Shown: one piece after another, positions 26,709-35,495 of the stretch
How the letters are laid out: each line of letters starts with the position of its first letter
How positions within the stretch are numbered: the stretch's first letter is position 1
Assembly (NCBI RefSeq): GCF_030347995.1
Contig: NZ_JAQIBC010000002.1
Coordinates: 1-64,000 of the forward strand
Direction: 5' to 3'
DNA: 64,000 bases
Source: Sulfurovum xiamenensis
GTDB lineage: Bacteria; Campylobacterota; Campylobacteria; Campylobacterales; Sulfurovaceae
Program-made: the position numbers and the translations under genes
The notes under the pieces: generated by a model
Told to the model about the DNA's origin: nothing
Seen by the model: only the letters and a program-made list of their open reading frames with translations
Database searches by the model: none

Positions 26709-28140
26709 TACACGGGTGCTATTTGCTGCAAGTGAGGTGTATCCTTTTGCAAAAAGCGGCGGACTTGCGGATGTAGCATACAGTTTGCCAAGAGCATTGA
26801 ATGAAACCTATGATGTTGATGTCATCATGCCTCTTTATCAGTTCATAGATCGTGAAGTGTTTTGTATAGAGGCAGTAGGTGAAACATTTGATATCATGAT
26901 GGGAGAAAGAGCCTATCCCATAACACTTTATATTTGTAAATATAAAAATATGACCTACCGTTTTGTCTATACACCAATGCTGTGTGACAGAGCGTTCCTC
27001 TATGGACCTTCTCAAGGCGGTTATGCCGATAATGATATTCGGTTTGCACTCTTTAACTATGCGATACTGGAAATATTGAAACGTGAACCGTATGTATTCG
27101 TACACCTTAATGACTGGCAAACTGCCTTGCTGCCGCTTTTATTAGAAAATGAGCCAGAGATTAAGACTAAAAGTCTCTTTACCATTCATAACCTTGCCTA
27201 CCAGGGAATCTTTGAAAAAAAAGCACTAGCCAGACTAGGTATTGATGAGAAATATTTTCATATGGATTGCCTGGAATTTTACGGACAGGTGAATTTTATG
27301 AAAGCAGGGATAGCCTATGCCGACAGGGTCACAACGGTCAGCCCTACCTATGCCAAAGAAATATTAACCCCGGAGTTCGGGTGTGGTCTTGAGGGATTCT
27401 TGCAATACCACAGCGCTAAACTGATAGGCATAGTCAATGGTATAGATACTGAACAGTTCTCGCCCTCCAGTGATAAGATACTTGTGTCCCCCTATAAGGA
27501 CCTAAGAGGAAAAGAAGCCAACAAAAGTGCGTTTCTGAAAGAGATAAAGATGAAAGAGCCTCAACGACCTCTCATGATATTTATAGGACGATTTACTTGG
27601 CAGAAAGGATTAGAGATCCTTATTGATGCTTTACCTGAGATGGCTTTGATGGAATGTAATATTGTCGTACTGGGTGATGGAGAAGCAAAATACCATGACG
27701 CACTCGAAGTGTTAGCGAAAAAACATGACAATATCTATCTGGAGTCAGGCTACAATGAAGCACTCTCCCACCGTATGTATGCAGCTTCAGATTTCTTTTT
27801 GATGCCGTCACTATTCGAACCCTGCGGATTGGCACAGATGATCGCAATGCATTATGGATCGATGCCTATCGTGCGCAGTGTAGGAGGATTGGCAGATACC
27901 GTACATGATCATGCAGTCTTTGATCGCAAAAGTCAAAAAGGGTATGGGATCGTCTTTGAAAAAGCTGACCATCATGCATTGCTATCTGCTGTTACAAATG
28001 CTTTAGAGCTTTATGGCACAAAAACACAATATAACCTGATAGTAAAACATAATATGCTGTGTGATTTTTCCTGGAGAGAGAGTGGGGAAATGTATATTAA
28101 AGAATATAAGAAATTGAAAGAAGAGGGTTATCGTGGATAA
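26701..28140 (+). CDS. glgA: Glycogen synthase, first copy (GT5)
   Basis: 479 residues of the bacterial starch/glycogen synthase family. It has the N-terminal KSGGLADV nucleotide-sugar motif (residues 17-24), HLNDWQTALLP, TIHNLAYQG, and the C-terminal E-x7-E region SLFEPCGLAQM. The start at 26701 overlaps the galT stop and has GGGAGAG upstream; an ATG 30 nt earlier lies inside galT. It is followed by a second synthase with an 8-nt overlap. The two differ a lot, so this is an old duplication or two specialised enzymes. Confidence 0.9.
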   Translation: MSDTRVLFAASEVYPFAKSGGLADVAYSLPRALNETYDVDVIMPLYQFIDREVFCIEAVGETFDIMMGERAYPITLYICKYKNMTYRFVYTPMLCDRAFLYGPSQGGYADNDIRFALFNYAILEILKREPYVFVHLNDWQTALLPLLLENEPEIKTKSLFTIHNLAYQGIFEKKALARLGIDEKYFHMDCLEFYGQVNFMKAGIAYADRVTTVSPTYAKEILTPEFGCGLEGFLQYHSAKLIGIVNGIDTEQFSPSSDKILVSPYKDLRGKEANKSAFLKEIKMKEPQRPLMIFIGRFTWQKGLEILIDALPEMALMECNIVVLGDGEAKYHDALEVLAKKHDNIYLESGYNEALSHRMYAASDFFLMPSLFEPCGLAQMIAMHYGSMPIVRSVGGLADTVHDHAVFDRKSQKGYGIVFEKADHHALLSAVTNALELYGTKTQYNLIVKHNMLCDFSWRESGEMYIKEYKKLKEEGYRG

Positions 28141-29623
28141 ATTCAATATCTTACTAGCAGCTTCTGAAGTGGTGCCTTTTGCTAAGAGCGGCGGTCTGGC
28201 AGATGTCTCCGGAGCACTTCCAAAAGCACTTCGTGCTTTTGGACATGATGTCCGTGTGGTAATGCCCCGCTACTATATTGTAGACAAGGAAAAGTATGGT
28301 TTGAAAGCACTTGAAGGTTCCTTAGGGGTTCCAATGGGAAGTATGGCTGAAGCATGGGCAACTGTATATGAGGGTGTCTTGCCGGGAAGTGATGTACCTA
28401 TTTACTTCATAGAGCATGAAGGGTTTTTCGGAAGAAAAGGGTTGTATGATGAAGATGGCAGAGGCTATGATGACAATGACAATCGCTTCATTTTCTTCTC
28501 CAAGGCAGTCATGCAGTTAGCCAAAAAGCTGCATCTCAAACCAGATGTTATCCATGTCAATGACTGGCATACGGCAGCCATACCTGTCTTGCTCAACACT
28601 ACGTATGCTTTTGATCCTGATTTTCAATACACAGGCTCGCTTTTGACCATCCATAATATGCAGCACCAGGGTAAATTTTATAAAGGTGGGATGGATGTGT
28701 TGGGTGTAGGATGGGAGCACTTTAATGCAGATGAACTTGAAGAGTTTGACGGCATCAATCTGCTCAAAGGCGGTATCGTACATGCAGATGCCATCAATGC
28801 GGTGAGTCAGAAATATGCGCAGGAGATACGTACACCTGAGTTTGGATGGGGATTGGACAGGCTTATTGATGCAAAGGCGTATAAACTCTACGGTATCCTG
28901 AACGGGATAGATTATGAAGAGTGGAGCCCGGCAGTAGATAGCTTCATCCCTGCAACCTTTGATCTTGATGATCTATCGGGGAAAGCACTCTGTAAATCAG
29001 CATTGCAAAAAGAGTTCGATCTTCCACAGAGAGACGAAGTACCGCTCATAGGTCTGGTTGGCCGTCTAGTGGAACAAAAAGGCATCACCTTGCTCAGTGC
29101 TGCTATGGATGAATTAATGAAACTGGACATTCAGATCGTACTCTTGGGTACCGGAGAGAAGTGGGCAGAGAACTTTTTCTCGGAATGTACCGCCAAATAT
29201 CCTGAAAAGTTCGCCTGTTATATCGGATACCGCAATGATATCGCCCATAAAATAGAAGCAGGCAGTGATATGTTCCTTATGCCTTCACTTTTTGAACCTT
29301 GTGGACTTAATCAGATCTACAGTTTGCGTTATGGGACCCTGCCTATTGTACATGCGACCGGAGGGCTGGATGATACCATAGAGAATTATGACAGTGTGCA
29401 TGAAAGCGGCACAGGATTTAAGTTTTACAATGCAACACCCGAGGCACTGATAGGGACTGTACAATGGGCAGTCAATACCTGGTATCAGGATAGATCGGGA
29501 TTTGAAAAACTCCAGCATAATGCCATGCTAAAGCGTTTTAACTGGGAAGAAGCGGCACAGGGTTATGAAGACCTCTATCGTCATATCATGCAGGGTCGCC
29601 TTAAAAACAAGGAGCACAAATGA
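28133..29623 (+). CDS. glgA: Glycogen synthase, second copy (GT5)
   Basis: 496 residues, GT5. It has KSGGLADVSGALPKAL (residues 18-33), HVNDWHTAAIPVL, TIHNMQHQGKF, and SLFEPCGLNQIYSLRYGT. It starts with GTG at 28133, overlapping the first synthase by 8 nt, with AGAGGG just upstream. It overlaps glgB by 4 nt (ATGA). It is closer to canonical GlgA in the N-terminal signature than the first copy. It elongates alpha-1,4-glucan from ADP- or UDP-glucose. Confidence 0.92.
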   Translation: MDKFNILLAASEVVPFAKSGGLADVSGALPKALRAFGHDVRVVMPRYYIVDKEKYGLKALEGSLGVPMGSMAEAWATVYEGVLPGSDVPIYFIEHEGFFGRKGLYDEDGRGYDDNDNRFIFFSKAVMQLAKKLHLKPDVIHVNDWHTAAIPVLLNTTYAFDPDFQYTGSLLTIHNMQHQGKFYKGGMDVLGVGWEHFNADELEEFDGINLLKGGIVHADAINAVSQKYAQEIRTPEFGWGLDRLIDAKAYKLYGILNGIDYEEWSPAVDSFIPATFDLDDLSGKALCKSALQKEFDLPQRDEVPLIGLVGRLVEQKGITLLSAAMDELMKLDIQIVLLGTGEKWAENFFSECTAKYPEKFACYIGYRNDIAHKIEAGSDMFLMPSLFEPCGLNQIYSLRYGTLPIVHATGGLDDTIENYDSVHESGTGFKFYNATPEALIGTVQWAVNTWYQDRSGFEKLQHNAMLKRFNWEEAAQGYEDLYRHIMQGRLKNKEHK

Positions 29624-31539
29624 CACATGCTATGCATTACAATGTCTCAAGATTGAGTGATCTTGATATCTATCTCTTCAAAGAGGGGAACCATACGAAA
29701 CTCTATGAAAAATTCGGTGCGCATAAAATGCATCACGAAGGTGTGGATGGCATACACTTTGCTGTGTGGGCACCCAATGCACAGAGTGTAAGTGTACGTG
29801 GTGACTTTAATGACTATGCCACAGAGTCACATCCTCTTAAACTGCGGGAAGATGACTCTGGCATATGGGAGGGGTTTATTGAAGGTGTGGAAGAGGGCTT
29901 GACCTATAAGTACCACATCGTCTCGAAGTTTCATCATATTGTTCATGACAAGAGCGATCCTTTTGCTTTTTTCTCTGAGAAACCTTCCAAATCGGCTTCC
30001 TGTATATGGAGTGTGGATGGGTATGACTGGCAGGATGATACGTGGATGAAGACACGCCATAAAGTCAATGCATATGATGCACCGGTCGCTGTGTATGAAA
30101 TGCATCTTGGTTCATGGAAGCGGAAAGTAGAAGAGGGGAATCGCTATCTCAGCTACAGGGAACTGGCTGTAGAACTTCTGGCGTATCTCAAACAGATGCA
30201 CTATACCCATGTGGAGTTCATGCCTTTGACAGAGTATCCCTATTTTGGTTCATGGGGGTATCAGGTGACAGGTTATTTTTCCGCTACGGCACGTTTTGGT
30301 GAGCCTCATGACCTGATGTATCTTATCGATGTGCTGCATCAGAACGGATTTGGTGTCATTATGGACTGGGTACCTTCGCATTTTGCTGTAGATATGCACG
30401 GACTTGTCAATTTTGACGGTACGGCACTCTATGAACATGAAGACCCGCAAAAGGGTTTTCACCCTGAATGGGGAAGTTATATCTTTAACTATGGACGTAA
30501 CGAGGTAAAGTCATTTCTCATCTCATCAGCGATGTTCTGGCTGGACAAATACCACATTGACGGTATACGCGTGGATGCGGTGGCTTCCATGCTCTATCTG
30601 AACTATGCGAGAAAAGAGGGGGAGTGGACACCCAATGTCAACGGGGGAAATGAAAACCTTGAAGCGGTTGCCTTTTTACGTAAACTTAATGAGAGTCTTT
30701 ATGGTGAATTCTCTGATATTATGATGATCGCTGAAGAGTCCACGGCATGGCCAATGGTCACACGGCCTACGAGTATCGGCGGTCTTGGGTTCGGGTTTAA
30801 ATGGAATATGGGTTGGATGCATGATACGCTGAAGTACATGAGTTTTGATCCCATACATCGTCAGCATCATCACCATCAGCTCACTTTCAGCCTATGGTAT
30901 GCGTTTGATGAGCATTTTATGTTGCCTTTGAGTCACGATGAAGTGGTACATATGAAAGGTTCCCTGATCAACAAGATGCCTGGTAACACCAATCAAAAAT
31001 TCGCCAACCTGCGTGCCATGTATGCCTATATGATGGCACATCCGGGTAAAAAACTTCTTTTTATGGGAGGGGATATCGCCCAGTACAGTGAGTGGAATTT
31101 CGAAGAGAGCATCGATTGGCATCTTCTTGATGATCCCTATCATGCCAGACTGCAAAAGATGCTGAGTGATCTTAATCTGATCTATCGTAATGAGCGTGCG
31201 TTGTACCAGCACGATGAAAAGCATATTGGGTTTGAGTGGATAGACGATGGCGACTATCAGCATAACTGCATCAGTTTCATGCGTAAGAGTGATCTCCCTG
31301 ATGAGACGGTGTATATCGTGTGCAATTTTGCAGATGAGACATGGGAAAACTATAAAATAGGTGTACCCTGTGAAGGTGAGTATGTTGAGATCTTTAATTC
31401 CCAGTCAAGTTGTTATGAGGGGTGGAATATCGGTAATACAGAAGCGATTACATCGATCAAAGAAACAATGCACGGACGTGAATATTCGATCACACTGACA
31501 CTGCCGCCTTTGGGAGTGATCTATCTGAAAAAAGTATAA
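29620..31539 (+). CDS. glgB: 1,4-alpha-glucan branching enzyme
   Basis: 639 residues, GH13 branching enzyme with an N-terminal CBM48 (VSVRGDFNDYATESHPL, about residues 45-120). Catalytic residues are Asp319 in GIRVDAVASMLY, Glu372 in IAEESTAWP and the Asp of LSHDEVVH. It introduces alpha-1,6 branches. At 639 aa it is of the short type that lacks the extra N-terminal N1 module of E. coli GlgB (728 aa). It is the last gene of the operon that starts at 18711. Confidence 0.95.
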   Translation: MTHAMHYNVSRLSDLDIYLFKEGNHTKLYEKFGAHKMHHEGVDGIHFAVWAPNAQSVSVRGDFNDYATESHPLKLREDDSGIWEGFIEGVEEGLTYKYHIVSKFHHIVHDKSDPFAFFSEKPSKSASCIWSVDGYDWQDDTWMKTRHKVNAYDAPVAVYEMHLGSWKRKVEEGNRYLSYRELAVELLAYLKQMHYTHVEFMPLTEYPYFGSWGYQVTGYFSATARFGEPHDLMYLIDVLHQNGFGVIMDWVPSHFAVDMHGLVNFDGTALYEHEDPQKGFHPEWGSYIFNYGRNEVKSFLISSAMFWLDKYHIDGIRVDAVASMLYLNYARKEGEWTPNVNGGNENLEAVAFLRKLNESLYGEFSDIMMIAEESTAWPMVTRPTSIGGLGFGFKWNMGWMHDTLKYMSFDPIHRQHHHHQLTFSLWYAFDEHFMLPLSHDEVVHMKGSLINKMPGNTNQKFANLRAMYAYMMAHPGKKLLFMGGDIAQYSEWNFEESIDWHLLDDPYHARLQKMLSDLNLIYRNERALYQHDEKHIGFEWIDDGDYQHNCISFMRKSDLPDETVYIVCNFADETWENYKIGVPCEGEYVEIFNSQSSCYEGWNIGNTEAITSIKETMHGREYSITLTLPPLGVIYLKKV

Positions 31540-31548
31540 AGAAGATCT

Positions 31549-31567
31549 AGTGCCTCCTAGAGGCACT
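31549..31567. terminator. Bidirectional terminator between glgB and pgm
   Basis: AGTGCCTC-cta-GAGGCACT, a perfect 8-bp stem with a 3-nt loop, lies in the 27-nt space between convergent genes. A T-rich stretch follows it on the minus strand. Confidence 0.75.
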
Positions 31568-33201
31568 TAAAACAGTTTACTGACCATGGCCTGTGCTTCT
31601 TGCTGTATCAGTTTGAGATGCGCTTCATCGATGAAACTCTCGGCATAGATCTTGTAGATCGGTTCGGTTCCTGACGGACGCAGTGCGAACCATCCGTTCT
31701 TTGCTACGACTTTCAGACCGCCTATGGCAGCACCGTTACCCGGTGCATTGGTCAATATCGCTTCGATCGGCTCACCGGCAAGTACTTCTTCCTTTACATC
31801 ATCCGGAGAGAGTTTTTTAAGGATACTTCGCTGCTGCTCATCTGCAGGTGCATCGATACGGGCGTAGATGGGAGCCCCGAACTTTTGGGTCAACTCTTGA
31901 TAATGCACACCGGGGTCCTTCCCTGTCACGGCCAAGATCTCTGCGGCCAGAAGCGTCATGATGATACCATCCTTGTCGGTACTCCACACCGAACCGTCTT
32001 TACGTAAGAAGCTGGCACCCGCACTCTCTTCTCCACCGAAGAAGATAGAACCGTTGATCAGACCATCTACGAACCACTTAAATCCGACTGGTACTTCGAT
32101 CACATCTTTTTGCAGGTCATTGGCGACACGGTCGATCATAGAGCTGCTTACGAGTGTTTTCCCTATACCCAGACCACTGTTCCACTCCAGGCGGTTTTGT
32201 GTCAGGTAGTTGATGGCGACACTGAGGTAGTGATTGGGGTTCATGAGACCGACACTTTTTGTGACAATACCGTGACGGTCAAAATCCGTATCGTTCCCAA
32301 AGGCAATGTCATACTTCTCTTTAAGCGCAACCAGTCCTGCCATAGCATAAGGGGAAGAACAATCCATACGTATCTTGCCATCCTTGTCGCAGTGCATAAA
32401 GGAGAATGTAGAGTCCAGCGTATCGTGAAACACTTCCATGTTGAGTCCGTAACGCGCTTTGATCGCTGCATAGTATGCCACACCAGAACCACCCATGGCA
32501 TCTGCCCCAATGAGAATACCTGAAGCAGCAATGGTATCCATATCTATCACATTTTCAAGATCCTCTACATAAGGGGTCACATAGTCGTAGTGGGTGAGAT
32601 TTTGTGCTTTTAACGCCTCTTCAAGGGGGATTTTTTTGACATCTTTCAGGTCATTTTCCAGAATTTCATTGGCTCTTGTTTCGATCCAGTCTGTGACATC
32701 GGTATCTGCGGGTCCGCCATGGGGAGGATTGTACTTAAAACCTCCGTCTGACGGCGGGTTGTGTGAAGGAGTGATCACGATACCGTCACAGAGCGGTCCG
32801 CCTTTTGCATTGTGTGTCAAAATAGCATGGGATATGACAGGTGTGGGTGTATAGCCGAAATCTTTGGCGATATAGAGATCGACCTCATTGGCTGCCAAGA
32901 CTTCAATGGCAGTGAGCTGTGCCGGATAAGAGAGTGCATGGGTATCCATACCCATAAAGAGTCTCCCCTCTATACCTTCTTTTTTACGGTAGTCACAGAC
33001 GGCTTGTGTTACAGCAAGGATATGCATCTCGTTAAAGCTTTTACGCAGTGAAGAACCACGGTGCCCAGAGGTTCCGAAGCTGATACACTGGGCTCTGTCT
33101 TTTGTATCGGGAATCTTAGTATAGTAATCACTGATGAGTTCAGGAACATTTACAAGAATTGATTTCGGTGCCAGTTTTCCAGCATAGGCATGAAGACTCA
33201 T
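31567..33201 (-). CDS. pgm: Phosphoglucomutase
   Basis: 544 residues, same size and layout as E. coli Pgm. It has FGTSGHRG (42-49), catalytic phospho-Ser146 in TPSHNPP, the metal loop DTDFDRHGIV, the sugar loop GGEESAG and the phosphate loop RPSGTEPIYKIY. It interconverts glucose-1-P and glucose-6-P, linking glycogen with the Entner-Doudoroff genes. AAAGG precedes the ATG. It is convergent with glgB and divergent from the phosphorylase. Confidence 0.96.
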   Translation of the reverse strand: MSLHAYAGKLAPKSILVNVPELISDYYTKIPDTKDRAQCISFGTSGHRGSSLRKSFNEMHILAVTQAVCDYRKKEGIEGRLFMGMDTHALSYPAQLTAIEVLAANEVDLYIAKDFGYTPTPVISHAILTHNAKGGPLCDGIVITPSHNPPSDGGFKYNPPHGGPADTDVTDWIETRANEILENDLKDVKKIPLEEALKAQNLTHYDYVTPYVEDLENVIDMDTIAASGILIGADAMGGSGVAYYAAIKARYGLNMEVFHDTLDSTFSFMHCDKDGKIRMDCSSPYAMAGLVALKEKYDIAFGNDTDFDRHGIVTKSVGLMNPNHYLSVAINYLTQNRLEWNSGLGIGKTLVSSSMIDRVANDLQKDVIEVPVGFKWFVDGLINGSIFFGGEESAGASFLRKDGSVWSTDKDGIIMTLLAAEILAVTGKDPGVHYQELTQKFGAPIYARIDAPADEQQRSILKKLSPDDVKEEVLAGEPIEAILTNAPGNGAAIGGLKVVAKNGWFALRPSGTEPIYKIYAESFIDEAHLKLIQQEAQAMVSKLF

Positions 33202-33318
33202 TGTTTACCTTTAAAAAGAATTAATTATCTTATTTTAGCGTTTTTTAAATAGATTAAATATTAGGTATTGGATTAAAAATGAAACAATTTTGTAATCATT
33301 TTTATACTATATCTTAAT

Positions 33319-33324
33319 TATAAT
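33319..33324 (+). promoter_or_regulatory. -10 box for the glycogen phosphorylase gene
   Basis: TATAAT within the divergent pgm/glgP spacer, about 130 nt before the glgP start. No clear -35. Confidence 0.4.
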
Positions 33325-33457
33325 GATGTAAGAATATAAAGGGGTCCTATGATCTGATAAAGTACTTGCATGGTATGATAATGAATGGGGGATACAGTTC
33401 TCGCCTTGTTGATAGGTGTGTGTTTGTGCGTAATAATTAATTTTAGGAAAAAATAGA

Positions 33458-35113
33458 ATGAAAAATTTGGTGCATTATGAAATTAACAGCCAATATGCAA
33501 CAAAAGTAGCTTATTTCTCAATGGAATTTGCGATAGATCAATCGCTTAAAATTTATTCTGGCGGATTGGGATTTTTGGCAGGATCTCATATGCGTAGTGC
33601 ATACGACCTTGAGCAGCATATGGTTGGTGTGGGTATACTTTGGAGTTATGGGTATTATGACCAGGATCGGCATATAGATCGCACTTTAGATTTAAAATAT
33701 ACCCGTAAATACTATTCTTTTCTTGAAGATCCTGAAGTTAGAGTAACCGTAAACGTCAATGGTCAACCTGTCCAAGTGAAGGTACTGGTCATGCCTAGCA
33801 GAGTGTTTGGTTCTGCACCGCTTGTTTTACTCACAACAGATATTCCTGAAAATGATTTTCTTTCCCGTACTATCACACATAAACTTTATGATCCAAATGA
33901 AGAAACACGTATAGCACAGGAAATTGTTTTGGGTATCGGTGGTGTGAAAGCACTCGAATCACTCAATCAGAAAGTCGATGTTTACCATATGAATGAGGGG
34001 CATGCATTACCATTGGTATTTGAGTTGTTAAATACATATAAAACGTTTGAAGCAGTGCGTGAACATGTGGTATTTACGACACATACTCCCGAAAAGGCAG
34101 GAAATGAAGAACACAATGTCTATCTTTTAGCCCAAATGGGATTTTTTAACGGATATTCTCTAAAAGAGATCCAAGATAAACTTCATTATTATGATGAAAA
34201 ATTTTGTTTAACAATTGGTGCATTGAAAACATCTAAACGTGCCAATGCTGTATCTAAAATACATGAAAAAGTAGCAAACAAAATGTGGAAAAATGTTGAT
34301 GGACGATGTGAGATAATTGGGATTACCAATGCACAAAATCGTAGATTTTGGGTTGATAAACCATTATTAAGAGCGCTGGATGAGCATGAAGACTATGGAA
34401 TTATTGCACGTAAAAAACACCTTAAAAAAATTCTTTTTGAAGAGGTAGCCAATCAAACAGGAAAAGTGTTTTCTACTGATACCCTAACCATAGTTTGGGC
34501 TCGTCGTTTTGTTGAATACAAACGTCCAGAATTACTCATTTATGATTTTGAACGTTTTCATAAGCTAATGCATAATACAACATATCCTGTACAGATTATA
34601 TGGGCAGGAAAACCTTATCCTAATGATGCGGGTGCTATCAATATGTTTAATGAACTTATTGAGTTGAGCCATGGCTATAAAAATATGGCTGTGCTGACTG
34701 GTTATGAGTTAAACCTTTCTAAAATGCTTAAACAGGGAAGTGATATATGGCTTAATACACCACGTGTAACACGTGAAGCCAGTGGTACAAGTGGTATGTC
34801 CGCAAGTATGAATGCTTCGATTCATTTTTCTATCAATGACGGATGGCATCCAGAATTTGCCAAAGACGGGGTAAATGCATTTTCTATAGCCACAGCAGAT
34901 GCTTCTTTGCCTACCCATGACCAAGATCATTATGATCATAAAGCGATGATGGATAAACTTGAAAACGTTATTTTACCCTTGTATTATAATGACATGAATG
35001 AATGGGTGAAAATTATGAAATATGCTATGAATGATGTAGTGCGAGAATTTAATTCAACTCGTATGGCACACCAATACTATAAGTGGATGTATGATGATGA
35101 GGGGCAGGTTTAG
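33458..35113 (+). CDS. glgP: Short-type alpha-glucan phosphorylase, atypical PLP site
   Basis: 551 residues of the short GT35 alpha-glucan phosphorylase type (AYFSMEFAIDQSLKIYSGGLGFLAG at 17-41; YHMNEGHALP; WARRFVEYKRPEL; KPYPND). The C-terminal motif that in typical phosphorylases reads EASGTxxMK, with the PLP-binding lysine, here reads EASGTSGMSAS, with Ser448 where Lys is expected. The DNA is unambiguous (ATG TCC GCA). The enzyme may be inactive, PLP-independent, or belong to a subgroup that naturally lacks the Lys. Pgm and the PhK-like gene next door support a role in glycogen breakdown. AGGA precedes the ATG. Confidence 0.82.
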   Translation: MKNLVHYEINSQYATKVAYFSMEFAIDQSLKIYSGGLGFLAGSHMRSAYDLEQHMVGVGILWSYGYYDQDRHIDRTLDLKYTRKYYSFLEDPEVRVTVNVNGQPVQVKVLVMPSRVFGSAPLVLLTTDIPENDFLSRTITHKLYDPNEETRIAQEIVLGIGGVKALESLNQKVDVYHMNEGHALPLVFELLNTYKTFEAVREHVVFTTHTPEKAGNEEHNVYLLAQMGFFNGYSLKEIQDKLHYYDEKFCLTIGALKTSKRANAVSKIHEKVANKMWKNVDGRCEIIGITNAQNRRFWVDKPLLRALDEHEDYGIIARKKHLKKILFEEVANQTGKVFSTDTLTIVWARRFVEYKRPELLIYDFERFHKLMHNTTYPVQIIWAGKPYPNDAGAINMFNELIELSHGYKNMAVLTGYELNLSKMLKQGSDIWLNTPRVTREASGTSGMSASMNASIHFSINDGWHPEFAKDGVNAFSIATADASLPTHDQDHYDHKAMMDKLENVILPLYYNDMNEWVKIMKYAMNDVVREFNSTRMAHQYYKWMYDDEGQV

Positions 35114-35168
35114 AAGTAGAGTGTGTAATCATTAAGTGACTACAATCATATTTTACTAATAAAAATAT

Positions 35169-35370
35169 ATGATAAAGGATCAAACTCCTATTATAGATTT
35201 GCCGCAGACAGTGCAAGAGATTCGTCTATTTGTAGCTAATTTACTTTGGTTGCATCAGACAGCAGTATCATTTTTTTAAGGCTCGTCACCTAGAGAATGA
35301 AGCGGTTATTTGGATGCTATAAAAAGATATCAAAGAAAATGACAATATAAGAAATCTCTCTATCTACTGA
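35169..35370 (+). pseudogene. Decayed or frameshifted small ORF with T7 tract
   Basis: In the 382-nt gap between glgP and the PhK-like gene, a 36-codon frame (MIKDQTPIIDLPQTVQEIRL onward) ends at TAA just after TTTTTTT (35271-35277). Removing one T would continue it for 14 more codons (KARHLENEAVIWML) to a stop, then a further readable stretch to 35370. It looks like a broken helical protein or a slippage-controlled one. AAAGGA lies inside rather than before the ATG, so expression is doubtful. The remainder of the gap is AT-rich with a -10 for the next gene. Confidence 0.35.
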
Positions 35371-35414
35371 TTAAAATTGAAACAATAATATTATACTTTT
35401 TTCCAAAATTGGAT

Positions 35415-35420
35415 TATAAT
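35415..35420 (+). promoter_or_regulatory. -10 box for the PhK-like gene
   Basis: TATAAT about 75 nt before the chosen start; no clear -35. Confidence 0.4.
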
Positions 35421-35495
35421 TAACTTAAGTAATATAAATGTACTATAGCTATATAATCTATATTCATGAATAGTATGCTGCAAAAGGTGAGATAT

